Below are positions 19,330 through 27,864 of a stretch of 64,000 nucleotides of DNA, piece by piece. Source of the stretch: CAZGNZ01 sp964527215 (lineage in GTDB: Bacteria > Fidelibacterota > Marinisomatia > SCGC-AAA003-L08 > JACNLC01). Where the stretch lies: positions 80,905 through 144,904 of the forward strand of contig CAZGNZ010000003.1 in the NCBI GenBank assembly GCA_964527215.1, in the 5' to 3' direction. The position numbers and the translations under genes were made by a program. Positions within the stretch are counted from its first letter, which is position 1; each line of letters opens with the position of its first letter. The notes below the pieces were generated by a model that saw only the letters and a list, made by a program, of their open reading frames with translations, had not been told where the DNA came from and ran no database searches.

Positions 19330-21453
19330 ATGCTGCATAGAATCCTACAACTGACCCTCCTGCTGACGCTGACGCTGACACAGGCTGCTGCTGGTCCTCA
19401 AGCCGAAATCACCAAAGAAAATCTGGCTTCCTCATTGGTGCGTCAGACAATGGACCGTTGGCATTACGCCAAGCCCGTCATTGATGATGATTTCTCTCAG
19501 CGGGCATTCGGACTGCTCACAGAACGCATTGATTATAACAAACGGTTTTTTCTGCAGTCTGATATTGACAGTCTGCAGAACTGGGAATATCTGATGGATG
19601 ATGAGTTGAATTCCAATTCCACGGAGTTCTATCATCTGATCTGGAACCTGTGGAATCAACGAGCCGCGGAAGTTCAGGAAGAAGTGGCCGAACTTCTGGA
19701 AAATACGGTTGACCTGAAGAGTGATGTCCGGTTTGAAACAAGCGCAGAAAAAAGATCATTTCCACAGAACAGGGCAGAGCGGAAGGAGCTGTGGAAGAAC
19801 ATCATCCGGCAAAATGTTCTGTATCGTTATGATGAACTGGCACGTGAAAAGGCTGGTGACAGTGATCGGAAATACCGAAAGTACACCCGGAAAATCAGAT
19901 CCCGCATCTTGAAAGATGCAGTTGAAAAAGCCCGGAAAACAATAACCCGGCGTTTACAGAGAGTCATCGATCAGAATGAAAACAATAAACTCTCTCTGTA
20001 TCTGAATTCCTACACAAACAGTTTTGATCCGCATACCACCTATTTTACCCCTGAAGCAGATGAAGATTTTGATATTCGCATGACCGGTCGGCTGGAAGGT
20101 ATTGGTGCCCGGCTGCAGGAAGATGACGGCTATATCAAGGTCAGCGAAATCATACCCGGCAGCGCTTGCTGGCGTCAGGGTGACCTGGAAATCAACGATT
20201 TGATTATCAAAGCTGCTGAAGACAATGAACCACCGACGGAACTGGTTGAGATGGGAGTCAGGGAGGCAGTGAAATACATTCGCGGTCCCAAGGGATCCAC
20301 TGTTCATCTCACCGTTAAGAAAACCAACGGCAGCGTCATTGAAATTCCCATTGTCAGAGATGTGGTACTCATTGAGGAAACCTATGCCAAGTCAACTGTC
20401 ATTATCAATGAAAACACCGGCGACAGAATTGGATATATTGATCTTCCCAAGTTTTATCACGATTTTCAGAAAAACGGGGCACAGAATGCGGCTGAGGATG
20501 TCCAGACAGAACTGATCTCGCTTAAAGAACAAAATGTTGAAGGCATCATTTTGGATCTGCGGAGCAATAGCGGCGGTTCTCTGGCTGAAGCCGTAAATAT
20601 GGCCGGTCTTTTTATTGACAAGGGTCCGGTAGTACAGGTGAAAACCCAGATGAATCGTATTAAAATCCATCAGGATATGAATGAGGGAATCGTGTATGAC
20701 GGTCCCGTCATCGTGCTTGTGAGCAAAATAAGCGCCTCTGCTTCAGAAATTCTCGCCGCTGCACTGCAGGATTATCATCGCGCCGTCATTGTGGGTCCGC
20801 AAAATACATTCGGAAAAGGAACGGTGCAGAATATCGTTGAACTTGACCGGTGGGTGAATCCCAAACTCGGCGATTATCTGCCTATCGGAACGCTGAAACT
20901 GACCATCCAAAAGTATTACCGGATTGACGGCGGCAGTACCCAGTTCAAGGGAGTGGTGCCGGACGTGATCATTCCTGATACTTACAGTTATATGGAAATT
21001 GGGGAAGATCAGCATGAATATCCTTTGCCGTGGGATACCATTCAGCCAGCCGATTACGATGCCTGGGATATTCCGAATGATCATAAAACACTTCAGAAAC
21101 TCAGCCTGGAACGAATCCAATCCAGCAAGCAGTTTGATCTGCTAAACGAACGGAACGATTTTTTCAAGCAGCGACGGGAAAATACGGATATTTCCCTGAA
21201 TTTCGGTGAATACTTCGACCGCATCAAAGAACTTGATGAACTGCAGCAAAAGTATGAGGATGTCTCGGAAGAGCTGGACCATATCCAGATTGTTGATGTT
21301 ATCGATCTTGATTCTATCGAAGATCAGGAGATTCGGGAAAAGAAAGAGAATCGGCTGGAAGAATGGCATAAGGGTATCAAAGGCGACATTGTGCTGGATG
21401 AGGCGATGAATATCATGCATGACCTGCTTGAGATTACCCTCGGCGAAAAATAG
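19330..21453 (+). CDS. prc: Tail-specific (C-terminal processing) periplasmic protease, Prc/S41 family
   Basis: A 707-residue serine protease, close in length to E. coli Prc. It has a signal peptide (LLLTLTLTQAAAG), an N-terminal helical domain (about 25-225), a PDZ domain (SEIIPGSACW...GDLEINDLI), and the S41 catalytic core with GSLAEA, the Ser in KISASASEIL and the Lys in NTFGKGTVQN. The C-terminal tail from about 580 corresponds to the helical DUF3340-like region. It degrades or trims periplasmic proteins by recognising C-termini. A GGAGAAG ribosome site precedes ATG 19330. The alpha/beta hydrolase gene follows at once. Confidence 0.94.
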   Translation: MLHRILQLTLLLTLTLTQAAAGPQAEITKENLASSLVRQTMDRWHYAKPVIDDDFSQRAFGLLTERIDYNKRFFLQSDIDSLQNWEYLMDDELNSNSTEFYHLIWNLWNQRAAEVQEEVAELLENTVDLKSDVRFETSAEKRSFPQNRAERKELWKNIIRQNVLYRYDELAREKAGDSDRKYRKYTRKIRSRILKDAVEKARKTITRRLQRVIDQNENNKLSLYLNSYTNSFDPHTTYFTPEADEDFDIRMTGRLEGIGARLQEDDGYIKVSEIIPGSACWRQGDLEINDLIIKAAEDNEPPTELVEMGVREAVKYIRGPKGSTVHLTVKKTNGSVIEIPIVRDVVLIEETYAKSTVIINENTGDRIGYIDLPKFYHDFQKNGAQNAAEDVQTELISLKEQNVEGIILDLRSNSGGSLAEAVNMAGLFIDKGPVVQVKTQMNRIKIHQDMNEGIVYDGPVIVLVSKISASASEILAAALQDYHRAVIVGPQNTFGKGTVQNIVELDRWVNPKLGDYLPIGTLKLTIQKYYRIDGGSTQFKGVVPDVIIPDTYSYMEIGEDQHEYPLPWDTIQPADYDAWDIPNDHKTLQKLSLERIQSSKQFDLLNERNDFFKQRRENTDISLNFGEYFDRIKELDELQQKYEDVSEELDHIQIVDVIDLDSIEDQEIREKKENRLEEWHKGIKGDIVLDEAMNIMHDLLEITLGEK

Positions 21454-21463
21454 CTCGGGGTAT

Positions 21464-22327
21464 GTGTCCGTGAGAGAGCATTTGATCCGAGCCGATGATG
21501 CCGTTTGGCATTTCTACGAATGGCCGGGTCAAGGCGATTGTCTGCATTTTCATCATGCCAATTCTTATCCCGCCGGAACTTATCTGCCGTTTCTGAACCA
21601 GCTGGCTGAGTCATTTCATGTCTATGCCATGAATGCAAATCGGACAGGTGAGACGAGAACCGGATCCGATTTGGGGGACTGGCATCAGACAGGTCGTGAT
21701 CTGAACACATTTCTCAATGACAACGTAACCGCCCCACTTATCGGTGCGGGGCATTCTCTTGGCGCGGTTCTCACCCTGTACAACTCAGTTTGGCAGCCGG
21801 AATTGTTCAGCCACATCTTTCTAATCGATCCGGTCATACTGCACCCTGCGGTCCTGCTGAAACTAAAACTGATAAAGCCATTCTACAGCCTTGAAAATCT
21901 CCCCATTGCACGTTTGGCACGAAAACGGAAAACCCGGTTTGAAAATCGTCGGGAAATCCAGAATCGCTATCAGGCAAAAAAGGTTTATCAACGCTGGAAG
22001 CCTGTTTTTCTGGACGCGTATCTGGAGTATGGTTTTCAGTATTCTGAAGACGGTTCTGCTCAGCTGGCCTTCAAACCCGAAGATGAGATTGCCATCTACA
22101 GCGGTATTCCGTTAGATGTGTGGTCCTATTTTAAAAAAACCCGCGTACCGGTCACCGTTATTCGCGGCAAACAGTCTGATACGGTATCGGACAAAACTGT
22201 TTCCAGGATGAAACGCCTGCGGCCGGATGTGACCATCCATGAAATCGAAGATGCAGGGCATCTGCTGATTTTTGAGGAACCGGATCTCACCTGCCAACTG
22301 ATTCGATCTGATCTGGGACTGGAATAG
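21464..22327 (+). CDS. Alpha/beta hydrolase
   Basis: A cytoplasmic alpha/beta-hydrolase-fold protein of about 287 residues. The nucleophile elbow GAGHSLGAV, a strand FHHANSYPAGTY where an oxyanion-hole loop is expected, and a C-terminal DAGHLLIFEEPD with the catalytic His are visible. The GTG codons at 21464 and 21470 follow a GGGG and put the gene right after the protease stop; an ATG at 21419 would overlap prc by 35 nt and add an unrelated head. The substrate is unknown. The order protease-hydrolase suggests cotranscription. Confidence 0.82.
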   Translation: MSVREHLIRADDAVWHFYEWPGQGDCLHFHHANSYPAGTYLPFLNQLAESFHVYAMNANRTGETRTGSDLGDWHQTGRDLNTFLNDNVTAPLIGAGHSLGAVLTLYNSVWQPELFSHIFLIDPVILHPAVLLKLKLIKPFYSLENLPIARLARKRKTRFENRREIQNRYQAKKVYQRWKPVFLDAYLEYGFQYSEDGSAQLAFKPEDEIAIYSGIPLDVWSYFKKTRVPVTVIRGKQSDTVSDKTVSRMKRLRPDVTIHEIEDAGHLLIFEEPDLTCQLIRSDLGLE

Positions 22328-22826
22328 CTCCAGCAGCAAGACACAGATATTTTTATCCCGCAACAGAATTATTCATGTTTTATTCGTACGATCCCTTCCG
22401 GGTAATGACACCTGGAATCCCTGATCTCCAAACCGAACAATAACCCAGCTGCTCACTCAGAAACAATGCATATGCAGATTGAGCGGTTCAGCATATCTGA
22501 ACTTGAGGTCCAGCTGGAATCTTAATTGAATCCGCCACTTGGCGTGGCGGAGAAATAGTTAATGCCCCGATCGATTTCTGAACCCTCACCCGTCAGCGAA
22601 CGGGTGGGGAAAATCATTTGTAAAAAATTGTAACAGTTTGTTGCGCCGTGTTCATAAATTCAAGGGTCGAAGCATCTGATCAATCTGGTGTTTTGCCGCT
22701 AGCACGCCTGTACTCTGGAAGTTTATAAATACTGTTGTCGGACGGGTGAATGCGGAATCCTGACCAATATGACGGGATTTTTGCAGAATGATGCCCGTAT
22801 CGTTCATTAACTATAAGAATTGTTCT
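22328..22826. other. Gene-free interval carrying one copy of a dispersed structured repeat
   Basis: About 500 nt with no supported coding frame. It contains the two-hairpin repeat at 22522-22620 (listed separately) and otherwise no clear promoter or terminator. Confidence 0.6.
22522..22620 (+). repeat. Dispersed two-hairpin repeat, copy A
   Basis: The sequence has two adjacent hairpins: CCGCCA...TGGCGG, and CACCCGT with ACGGGTG around a CAGCGA loop, separated by TGCCCCGATCGAT. It aligns with 39383-39481 in the same orientation and with 57001-57092 inverted. The second stem differs between copies with paired changes, so pairing is preserved. This behaves like a REP/BIME-type intergenic element. 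Confidence 0.85.
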
Positions 22827-24056
22827 ATGAATAAATCCTCAAGCTGGCTGGCCAATCCCGCGCTGCATGTCCTGTTGTTTGGAGGACTGCTTGTAGTGAC
22901 ACCCTTTGTCATGCTGCAGAACTATCTCCAGACCGCTGTACTGAATATTACCCGTTTCAGCATTCCGCTGGCTTCCGTCCGGATACCCCTTGTTCCAACA
23001 TTGTTTTTTCTGCTGTGCGGCAGTCTATTGGTACTGTTTTGGAAACAGCTGAACAGACGGGTGGTTTTCACCCTGCTGTTTGTCACTGCTGCAATGGCCG
23101 TTGCGCAGAATATCACTGACTATTACCTCAACAACCGTTTTTATGATCTTCAGATCAACTGGCATTATTTTGCCTACGGAATCTTCTCGTTTCTCATGTA
23201 CCGCCTGCTGAAATCAAGGAATTTTTCGCCCGCCGGAATAATCAAAATCACCTATCTTTCCGCTTTATCCATTTCCACCTTTGATGAAGGGATTCAGGTT
23301 TTTATTTCATCCCGCATTTTTGATATCTGCGATATTGCCAAAGATATTTTCGGGGTGGTTCTCGGGATGATTCTTATTGCATTCATCGTTGAAAAAGGTG
23401 CCATAGTTCGTTCAGGCTGGAGATTCAGATACCCCCGGTTCAGTGAATATGCGCAGGCTCCGCTGGCGCTTCTGTTTTATCAGATCATTTTTGCGCTGAT
23501 CCTTCTGTTCATCAGCTCAAACCTGACCCATATCAGATACTGGTTTGTCACTGTAAGTGTGACAGCGGGAGTGTTTGCAGCCATATTTTTATTGATTCAT
23601 TCTTCCCAGTTCAAATTCCCGAGAATCATTATCCTGACCGGGCTGGCGATTCTGATGGTTGGAGTAGGTACATCCGCAATCATTCATTGGAATCAGCCGA
23701 TTACACATTGTCGGTACGGTCTGATGGTAGTCAGAGGAATTCCAATCCCGTATTTTGATATCATGATTTATGAGAACGGCTGGTTTCGTCTGGTTGATAA
23801 AAAGCACGATTTCAACCGCCGTGATCTGCTGACCATCTATGAGCATACGACGGATATTCTTCTGATTGCCACGGGATACGATGACAGGGGCGGCGGAGGA
23901 TTTCCAGAGGACGAGATTGTTCAGTTTGTCTGGAATGCAATGACTCATAATGTGACACAGGTTATCCGGCTAAAAACACCCCTTGCCTGTGAAGAATACA
24001 ACCGATTAAAGAAAGAAGGGAAAAATGTCGTCTTCATCATTCACAGCACCTGCTGA
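22827..24056 (+). CDS. VanZ-like membrane protein fused to a C-terminal Mth938-like domain
   Basis: About 409 residues. The N-terminal two thirds has about nine hydrophobic segments and an internal VanZ-like pattern (STFDEGIQVFISSRIFDICDI, where a conserved DE/Q and D lie between helices). Residues about 300-409 are soluble and read ILLIATGYDDRG, then FPEDEI, then LKTPLACEEYNRLKKEGKNVVF, matching the G-T-G, PE and AC-x2-YN-x-L-x2-EG order of Mth938/DUF498 domains. ATG 22827 is preferred over 22788 because it begins just before helix 1. It overlaps the TPR gene by 32 nt. Function unknown. Confidence 0.75.
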   Translation: MNKSSSWLANPALHVLLFGGLLVVTPFVMLQNYLQTAVLNITRFSIPLASVRIPLVPTLFFLLCGSLLVLFWKQLNRRVVFTLLFVTAAMAVAQNITDYYLNNRFYDLQINWHYFAYGIFSFLMYRLLKSRNFSPAGIIKITYLSALSISTFDEGIQVFISSRIFDICDIAKDIFGVVLGMILIAFIVEKGAIVRSGWRFRYPRFSEYAQAPLALLFYQIIFALILLFISSNLTHIRYWFVTVSVTAGVFAAIFLLIHSSQFKFPRIIILTGLAILMVGVGTSAIIHWNQPITHCRYGLMVVRGIPIPYFDIMIYENGWFRLVDKKHDFNRRDLLTIYEHTTDILLIATGYDDRGGGGFPEDEIVQFVWNAMTHNVTQVIRLKTPLACEEYNRLKKEGKNVVFIIHSTC

Positions 24057-24939
24057 TCGGCAAAAAAACGACAGCGGGGTATTGGAAAAAAACATGGGGA
24101 AGGGCATTGGGTTTGGTCTGCTTGCAATTTGGACAGGAATTATTGGATTTTATCTGGTATCCCTGACCGAACCTGCCTGGCTGGAAGGACTCTCAAAAAA
24201 GGATATTACTGAAAAAGGCCGCAATTTTAAAGCCATTGGTGATCAGTACCTTCAAAATCGAAAATACCCGGAAGCCGTCAGACTGTATCGAAATGCACTG
24301 AAATACCTGGAGGACGATCCGGCAACCATTGGAAATCTGGCCATCACATATGCTCAAATGGGGCGTTATGATCAAGCCCGGAAATCACTGGAGTACATGC
24401 TGAAGAACCAAACCGGTGAGCCCGGGATAGTACACCGGAATCTGGCGGATATTGCCATCCAGACCAATGATGTTGAGGATGCAGTGTTTCACTACCGGCA
24501 GGCTGCAAGTTTTGGCCCCAATCCAATCCAGTCCAATCTGCAGCTGGGTATGATTTACATGGAACAGGAAAACTGGGTGGAAGCTGTAAAATCCCTGTCT
24601 CTTGCAAGCTACCAGAGATCCAGCCTTCGCACATTTCACGATGCCGTATTGATCACATCTCAAATCACTTATCGCGATGAACCGGAGATCAGTTCAAAAA
24701 TAGACAAACTTCTGAATACCCGGGATAATTCACATCTGGAACGTTTTGATGAACAGCTGTTCCGGCGTGTACTGGCACAGGATCGAATGTATGCACGAAC
24801 GTTTTCCAATCTGGGTATTGTATATCGGGCAATCGGGGACAATAAAAATGCCAAGAGCAATTTTGAGAAGGCTTTGCAAATTTGGCCGGATCTGGATCAG
24901 GCCCGAAACCAGTATGATCGGCTTCTGGCAGAGGAATGA
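24025..24939 (+). CDS. Membrane-anchored tetratricopeptide-repeat protein
   Basis: A 304-residue protein with one N-terminal transmembrane helix (about 30-48) and a periplasmic or cytoplasmic TPR solenoid. Repeats begin at about residue 66 (GDQYLQNRKYPEAVRLYRNAL) and continue through GNLAITYAQMGRYDQA, LADIAIQTNDVEDAV, LGMIYMEQENWVEAV and a final LGIVYRAIGDNKNA. TPRs bind partner proteins; the partner is unknown. An AAGGG ribosome site precedes ATG 24025, inside the end of the VanZ-like gene, so the two proteins may act together. It converges on the minus-strand genes 18 nt later. Confidence 0.85.
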   Translation: MSSSSFTAPADRQKNDSGVLEKNMGKGIGFGLLAIWTGIIGFYLVSLTEPAWLEGLSKKDITEKGRNFKAIGDQYLQNRKYPEAVRLYRNALKYLEDDPATIGNLAITYAQMGRYDQARKSLEYMLKNQTGEPGIVHRNLADIAIQTNDVEDAVFHYRQAASFGPNPIQSNLQLGMIYMEQENWVEAVKSLSLASYQRSSLRTFHDAVLITSQITYRDEPEISSKIDKLLNTRDNSHLERFDEQLFRRVLAQDRMYARTFSNLGIVYRAIGDNKNAKSNFEKALQIWPDLDQARNQYDRLLAEE

Positions 24940-24957
24940 ATATCGAAAACCCCCTGA

Positions 24958-25689
24958 TTATTCTGCGCTTTCCGGTTCGGACTCATCCTCGGGGAAAAAA
25001 GAGTCCGGCAGCCCCTGATTAAGCCGGTACTTGCTGAATTCCATTATAACTTCCCCTTCAACCCAGTCGTCCATATCTTTCAGGGATTCCCGGTATTTCT
25101 TGGCATCCAGCGGATCCCTTCCCAGAATCTGAAGGTCTCTCATCTGGGGAGGCATGTGCATTTGAATCCGGGTGCTGACCGGCACAAACGCCACATCATC
25201 AACAAAACGATATTCAAAAGTCATGACCATCACTTCTGTTGTATCCCATACCGCCGTACTCTGCAGAACCATACCGTGTTTTTGATCCACCCATGATTTC
25301 AGGATAATATCCCGATTGATCATGCTGTCAGCGAGCGTGACTACCCAGGTGTCATGTCCGTTAACAGTATCGGATCCAAGCACTTCCAGTTTCAGCGAGT
25401 CGTTGTTAAGGGTATTCATCATCGGGAGGATATTGTCTTTTGGCAGAACCGCAAATCCGTCTGCCTCAATTTTAGTTTTGTCCGGTGCTTTATAGAAGTA
25501 CCGGATTTTTTTGCGGGGCATTCGCAGCCCCGGCATTTCTACCTCGACTTTGATCTCAACTTCCAAGTCATCAATGGCGTTGTAATTCATCCGCATGCGT
25601 TTCAGAACCGTTTCAGAATCAGGAAGATCAGCAGCAGCAGCAGGTCCAAAAAACAAAAACAGAAACAGCAGAGGTGCGATTTTTTTCAT
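24958..25689 (-). CDS. LolA-like outer-membrane lipoprotein-sorting protein family member
   Basis: About 243 residues with a signal peptide (MKKIAPLLFLFLFFGPAAAA). The mature part begins DSETVLKRMRMNYNAIDDLEVEI, the usual opening of the LolA/LppX half-barrel fold, followed by alternating beta strands and an acidic C-terminus. It may carry lipids or lipoproteins across the periplasm. The start at 25689 gives a clean signal peptide; the longer reading from 25719 adds ten charged residues. The ATG overlaps the stop of the ABC-2 permease gene by 4 nt, so transporter and carrier are coupled. Confidence 0.8.
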   Translation of the reverse strand: MKKIAPLLFLFLFFGPAAAADLPDSETVLKRMRMNYNAIDDLEVEIKVEVEMPGLRMPRKKIRYFYKAPDKTKIEADGFAVLPKDNILPMMNTLNNDSLKLEVLGSDTVNGHDTWVVTLADSMINRDIILKSWVDQKHGMVLQSTAVWDTTEVMVMTFEYRFVDDVAFVPVSTRIQMHMPPQMRDLQILGRDPLDAKKYRESLKDMDDWVEGEVIMEFSKYRLNQGLPDSFFPEDESEPESAE

Positions 25690-26528
25690 GAGAGGATGTC
25701 TTTCCTTTTGAATATACATGCTGCTCCCCCGGCAAAAAACAGAATGTGAAGCGCGACGTATCCAACCGCCTTTGCAATCGTATCCCAGGGGACAGGGTCA
25801 TGAAAGGCGTATTTCCAGGCATCAAAGTAATAGGTGAAAAAATAAACCTGAATGTGCTCAAAAATATCAAGCGGCAGGCTGCTGAAGGCATAAGAAAAAA
25901 TCAATACTGCCATAGCCCCTATCACGGGACCAACGGCATTTCTGACAATCACTGAAAAAAACAGGGCGATAGACAGAACCAGTGTCATGTTGAGAAATGC
26001 GATAAGATATGCCAGGATAAACCGGATGCCTGCTTCAGACTGGGAGAGAATCAGAATGCCTTCCTGGAAAACAAGCATGTCGCCTCCGCCGTGCCAGAGA
26101 AGTCCCAGTCCCAGTGACATAAGGGCAATCAGGATCATCAGGAGCAGAACGTAGATATATGCTGCCATCAGTTTGGAGAGAAAAATTCTGATTCTTCCCA
26201 CAGGCCGGGTGGCATAAACTCGGAAGGTGCCGTTGGATGCCTCTCCGGCAAAAGAATCACCGCCAACGAGAACAACCAGAAACGGTATGTGCAGATAAAA
26301 GAAATTCATTATGAAATAGGCGGCTGTAAATCCATTTGCCAGATTGCCGACCATTGTAAACATATCGCCCAGCTGACGGTTGAATGAGTCAAGTGAAAGC
26401 TGAGCCGATCCTTTCCCGTAGGCCCATAGTATAAGCGGCATCAGAATACAGATTAGCCCGAAACTGATGTATGAACGCCAAAGCGAAAATATTTTTATCA
26501 GTTCATTTAGCAGAAGACGCCCCGTCAT
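25686..26528 (-). CDS. ABC-2 type transporter permease
   Basis: A 280-residue protein with six hydrophobic segments and the first large loop typical of ABC-2 permeases; VGGDSFAGEASNGTFRVYATRPVGR is the conserved stretch that ABC-2 permeases place on the cytoplasmic side to meet the ATPase. It overlaps by 4 nt both the ATPase gene upstream and the LolA-like gene downstream, forming a three-gene export operon. The substrate is not visible; the LolA-like partner suggests a lipid or lipoprotein-related cargo. Confidence 0.88.
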   Translation of the reverse strand: MTGRLLLNELIKIFSLWRSYISFGLICILMPLILWAYGKGSAQLSLDSFNRQLGDMFTMVGNLANGFTAAYFIMNFFYLHIPFLVVLVGGDSFAGEASNGTFRVYATRPVGRIRIFLSKLMAAYIYVLLLMILIALMSLGLGLLWHGGGDMLVFQEGILILSQSEAGIRFILAYLIAFLNMTLVLSIALFFSVIVRNAVGPVIGAMAVLIFSYAFSSLPLDIFEHIQVYFFTYYFDAWKYAFHDPVPWDTIAKAVGYVALHILFFAGGAACIFKRKDILS

Positions 26529-27454
26529 TTGCTGCTCTCCGTCTGTGTGATAAAAAATTCTTCCAGCCGGTTCCGTTGGCTAATTCCGAAAACCGCGATA
26601 TTTTCTGCGGTCAGTTTCCGTACCAGTTCCGGGATGGCATGATAGCGGATCGAAAAGCGGATCAGGTGCCTGGCAGGGCGGATATCGGAAACAAGGCTGC
26701 AGCGAGACAGAAAATCCATTGCCGAAGGCAGGTTGTCCACCTCAAGGTCCACTGTGACCATTTCCATGCCGGCGTAAATGGACTCGATCGGGCCGGATGC
26801 CGATAGTCTGCCATTGAATATCAGGGCAAAATCTGTACAGATTTCTTCGACCTCATGAAGCATATGGGATGAGAGGAAAACGGTGACCTTCTGCTGTTCG
26901 GCAATTTTTCGAATGAAATTCCGCACCTCCACCATACCAATAGGATCCAGGCCGGTGGTAGGTTCATCCAATATCAAAAGTTTGGGGCGGGTAATGAGAG
27001 ACTGGGCCAGTCCCAAGCGCTGTTTCATCCCCTGACTGTAGGTTTTGACTTTATCGTGACGTCTGTGATACAAACCCATCAGATCCAGAAGTTCATTAAT
27101 ATGGTCCTTCTGATGATGACCCGTGATCCGGGCAAGAATCTCCATATTGCGGAAACCGCTCAGGTTCTTGTAAAAATCAGCCCGGTCCACCAATGCACCG
27201 ATTTCTTTCCGAATACATGCACCATTCATCCCGGAATTTTCAAAAATGCTGTAAGATCCGTTCGTTGCGGATATCAATCCGGTTATGATTTTGATAAAAG
27301 TGGATTTTCCGGATCCATTGGGACCCAGAAAACCGAAGATCGCACCGGATTGGACATCAAAGGATACGTTGTCTAAAGCTTTCAGCTGATCAAACCGCTT
27401 GGATAATCCCTGGCAGGATATGGCAGTTTTCTGACCCTTGTCCAATTCAGACAC
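26525..27454 (-). CDS. ABC transporter ATP-binding protein (ABC-2 exporter type)
   Basis: A 309-residue ATPase. Walker A is GPNGSGKST, the signature YSQGMKQRLGLAQSL, and Walker B LLILDEPTTGLDP, followed by the switch His in LSSHMLHEVEE. The C-terminal 90 residues form the extension found in exporters of the CcmA/NatA/DrrA group. It drives the permease encoded next to it. The start follows the two small coiled-coil genes by 14 nt. Confidence 0.94.
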   Translation of the reverse strand: MSELDKGQKTAISCQGLSKRFDQLKALDNVSFDVQSGAIFGFLGPNGSGKSTFIKIITGLISATNGSYSIFENSGMNGACIRKEIGALVDRADFYKNLSGFRNMEILARITGHHQKDHINELLDLMGLYHRRHDKVKTYSQGMKQRLGLAQSLITRPKLLILDEPTTGLDPIGMVEVRNFIRKIAEQQKVTVFLSSHMLHEVEEICTDFALIFNGRLSASGPIESIYAGMEMVTVDLEVDNLPSAMDFLSRCSLVSDIRPARHLIRFSIRYHAIPELVRKLTAENIAVFGISQRNRLEEFFITQTESSK

Positions 27455-27468
27455 CCTTCTTTTTCTGG

Positions 27469-27663
27469 TTATTTCTGATCCCTGACAATTGTGTACGTAT
27501 ATGACTGACTGGAATGACTGTCGGCGGAACGGACAAGCTTCGGCAGGTTTTGTTCCAGATAAGCCACAGCCTGCTCCATTTTTTTCAGTTTCTGCTCCAA
27601 ACGGATCAGCCGGTCATCCACCGGTTTTGAAATCCGGGTAACCCGGGATACTCTTCTTTTCAT
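27469..27663 (-). CDS. Small coiled-coil protein A
   Basis: A 64-residue basic protein: a short positively charged head, then DDRLIRLEQKLKKMEQAV and a heptad pattern to about residue 43, and a tail ending SYTYTIVRDQK. It has no signal peptide or transmembrane helix. It clearly resembles the next gene upstream (DDRxxRxEQ, the LxKLV stretch and a terminal YTxxR), so the two are tandem duplicates. The ATG overlaps that gene's stop (ATGA). The family is not one I recognise. Confidence 0.75.
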   Translation of the reverse strand: MKRRVSRVTRISKPVDDRLIRLEQKLKKMEQAVAYLEQNLPKLVRSADSHSSQSYTYTIVRDQK

Positions 27664-27863
27664 TGCTTTCTCTTTAAAGTGTATGTGACAGATGACTGCT
27701 CGCTTGCGATTTTTTCTTTTACCAGCTTCGTTAATTTCTGAAGCCGGTTTTCGAGCTGATCAATCTGCTGTTCAATCCGGGTTATGCGGTCGTCCGCAGA
27801 TTTGGTCCAGCGTTCCGTTGTAACATGACTTTTGCGTACGGGTTTCTGTGGGTTCTGACTCAT
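27660..27863 (-). CDS. Small coiled-coil protein B (paralogue of A)
   Basis: A 67-residue protein with a basic head (PQKPVRKSHVTTERW), a DDRITRIEQQIDQLENRLQKL heptad helix and a TYTLKRKQ tail. It begins 1 nt after the M16 peptidase stop codon and overlaps protein A by 4 nt, so it is translated with both neighbours. The shared layout suggests that A and B form a heteromeric coiled coil, perhaps on the cytoplasmic side of the envelope machinery. Function unknown. Confidence 0.75.
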   Translation of the reverse strand: MSQNPQKPVRKSHVTTERWTKSADDRITRIEQQIDQLENRLQKLTKLVKEKIASEQSSVTYTLKRKQ

Positions 27864-27864
27864 T

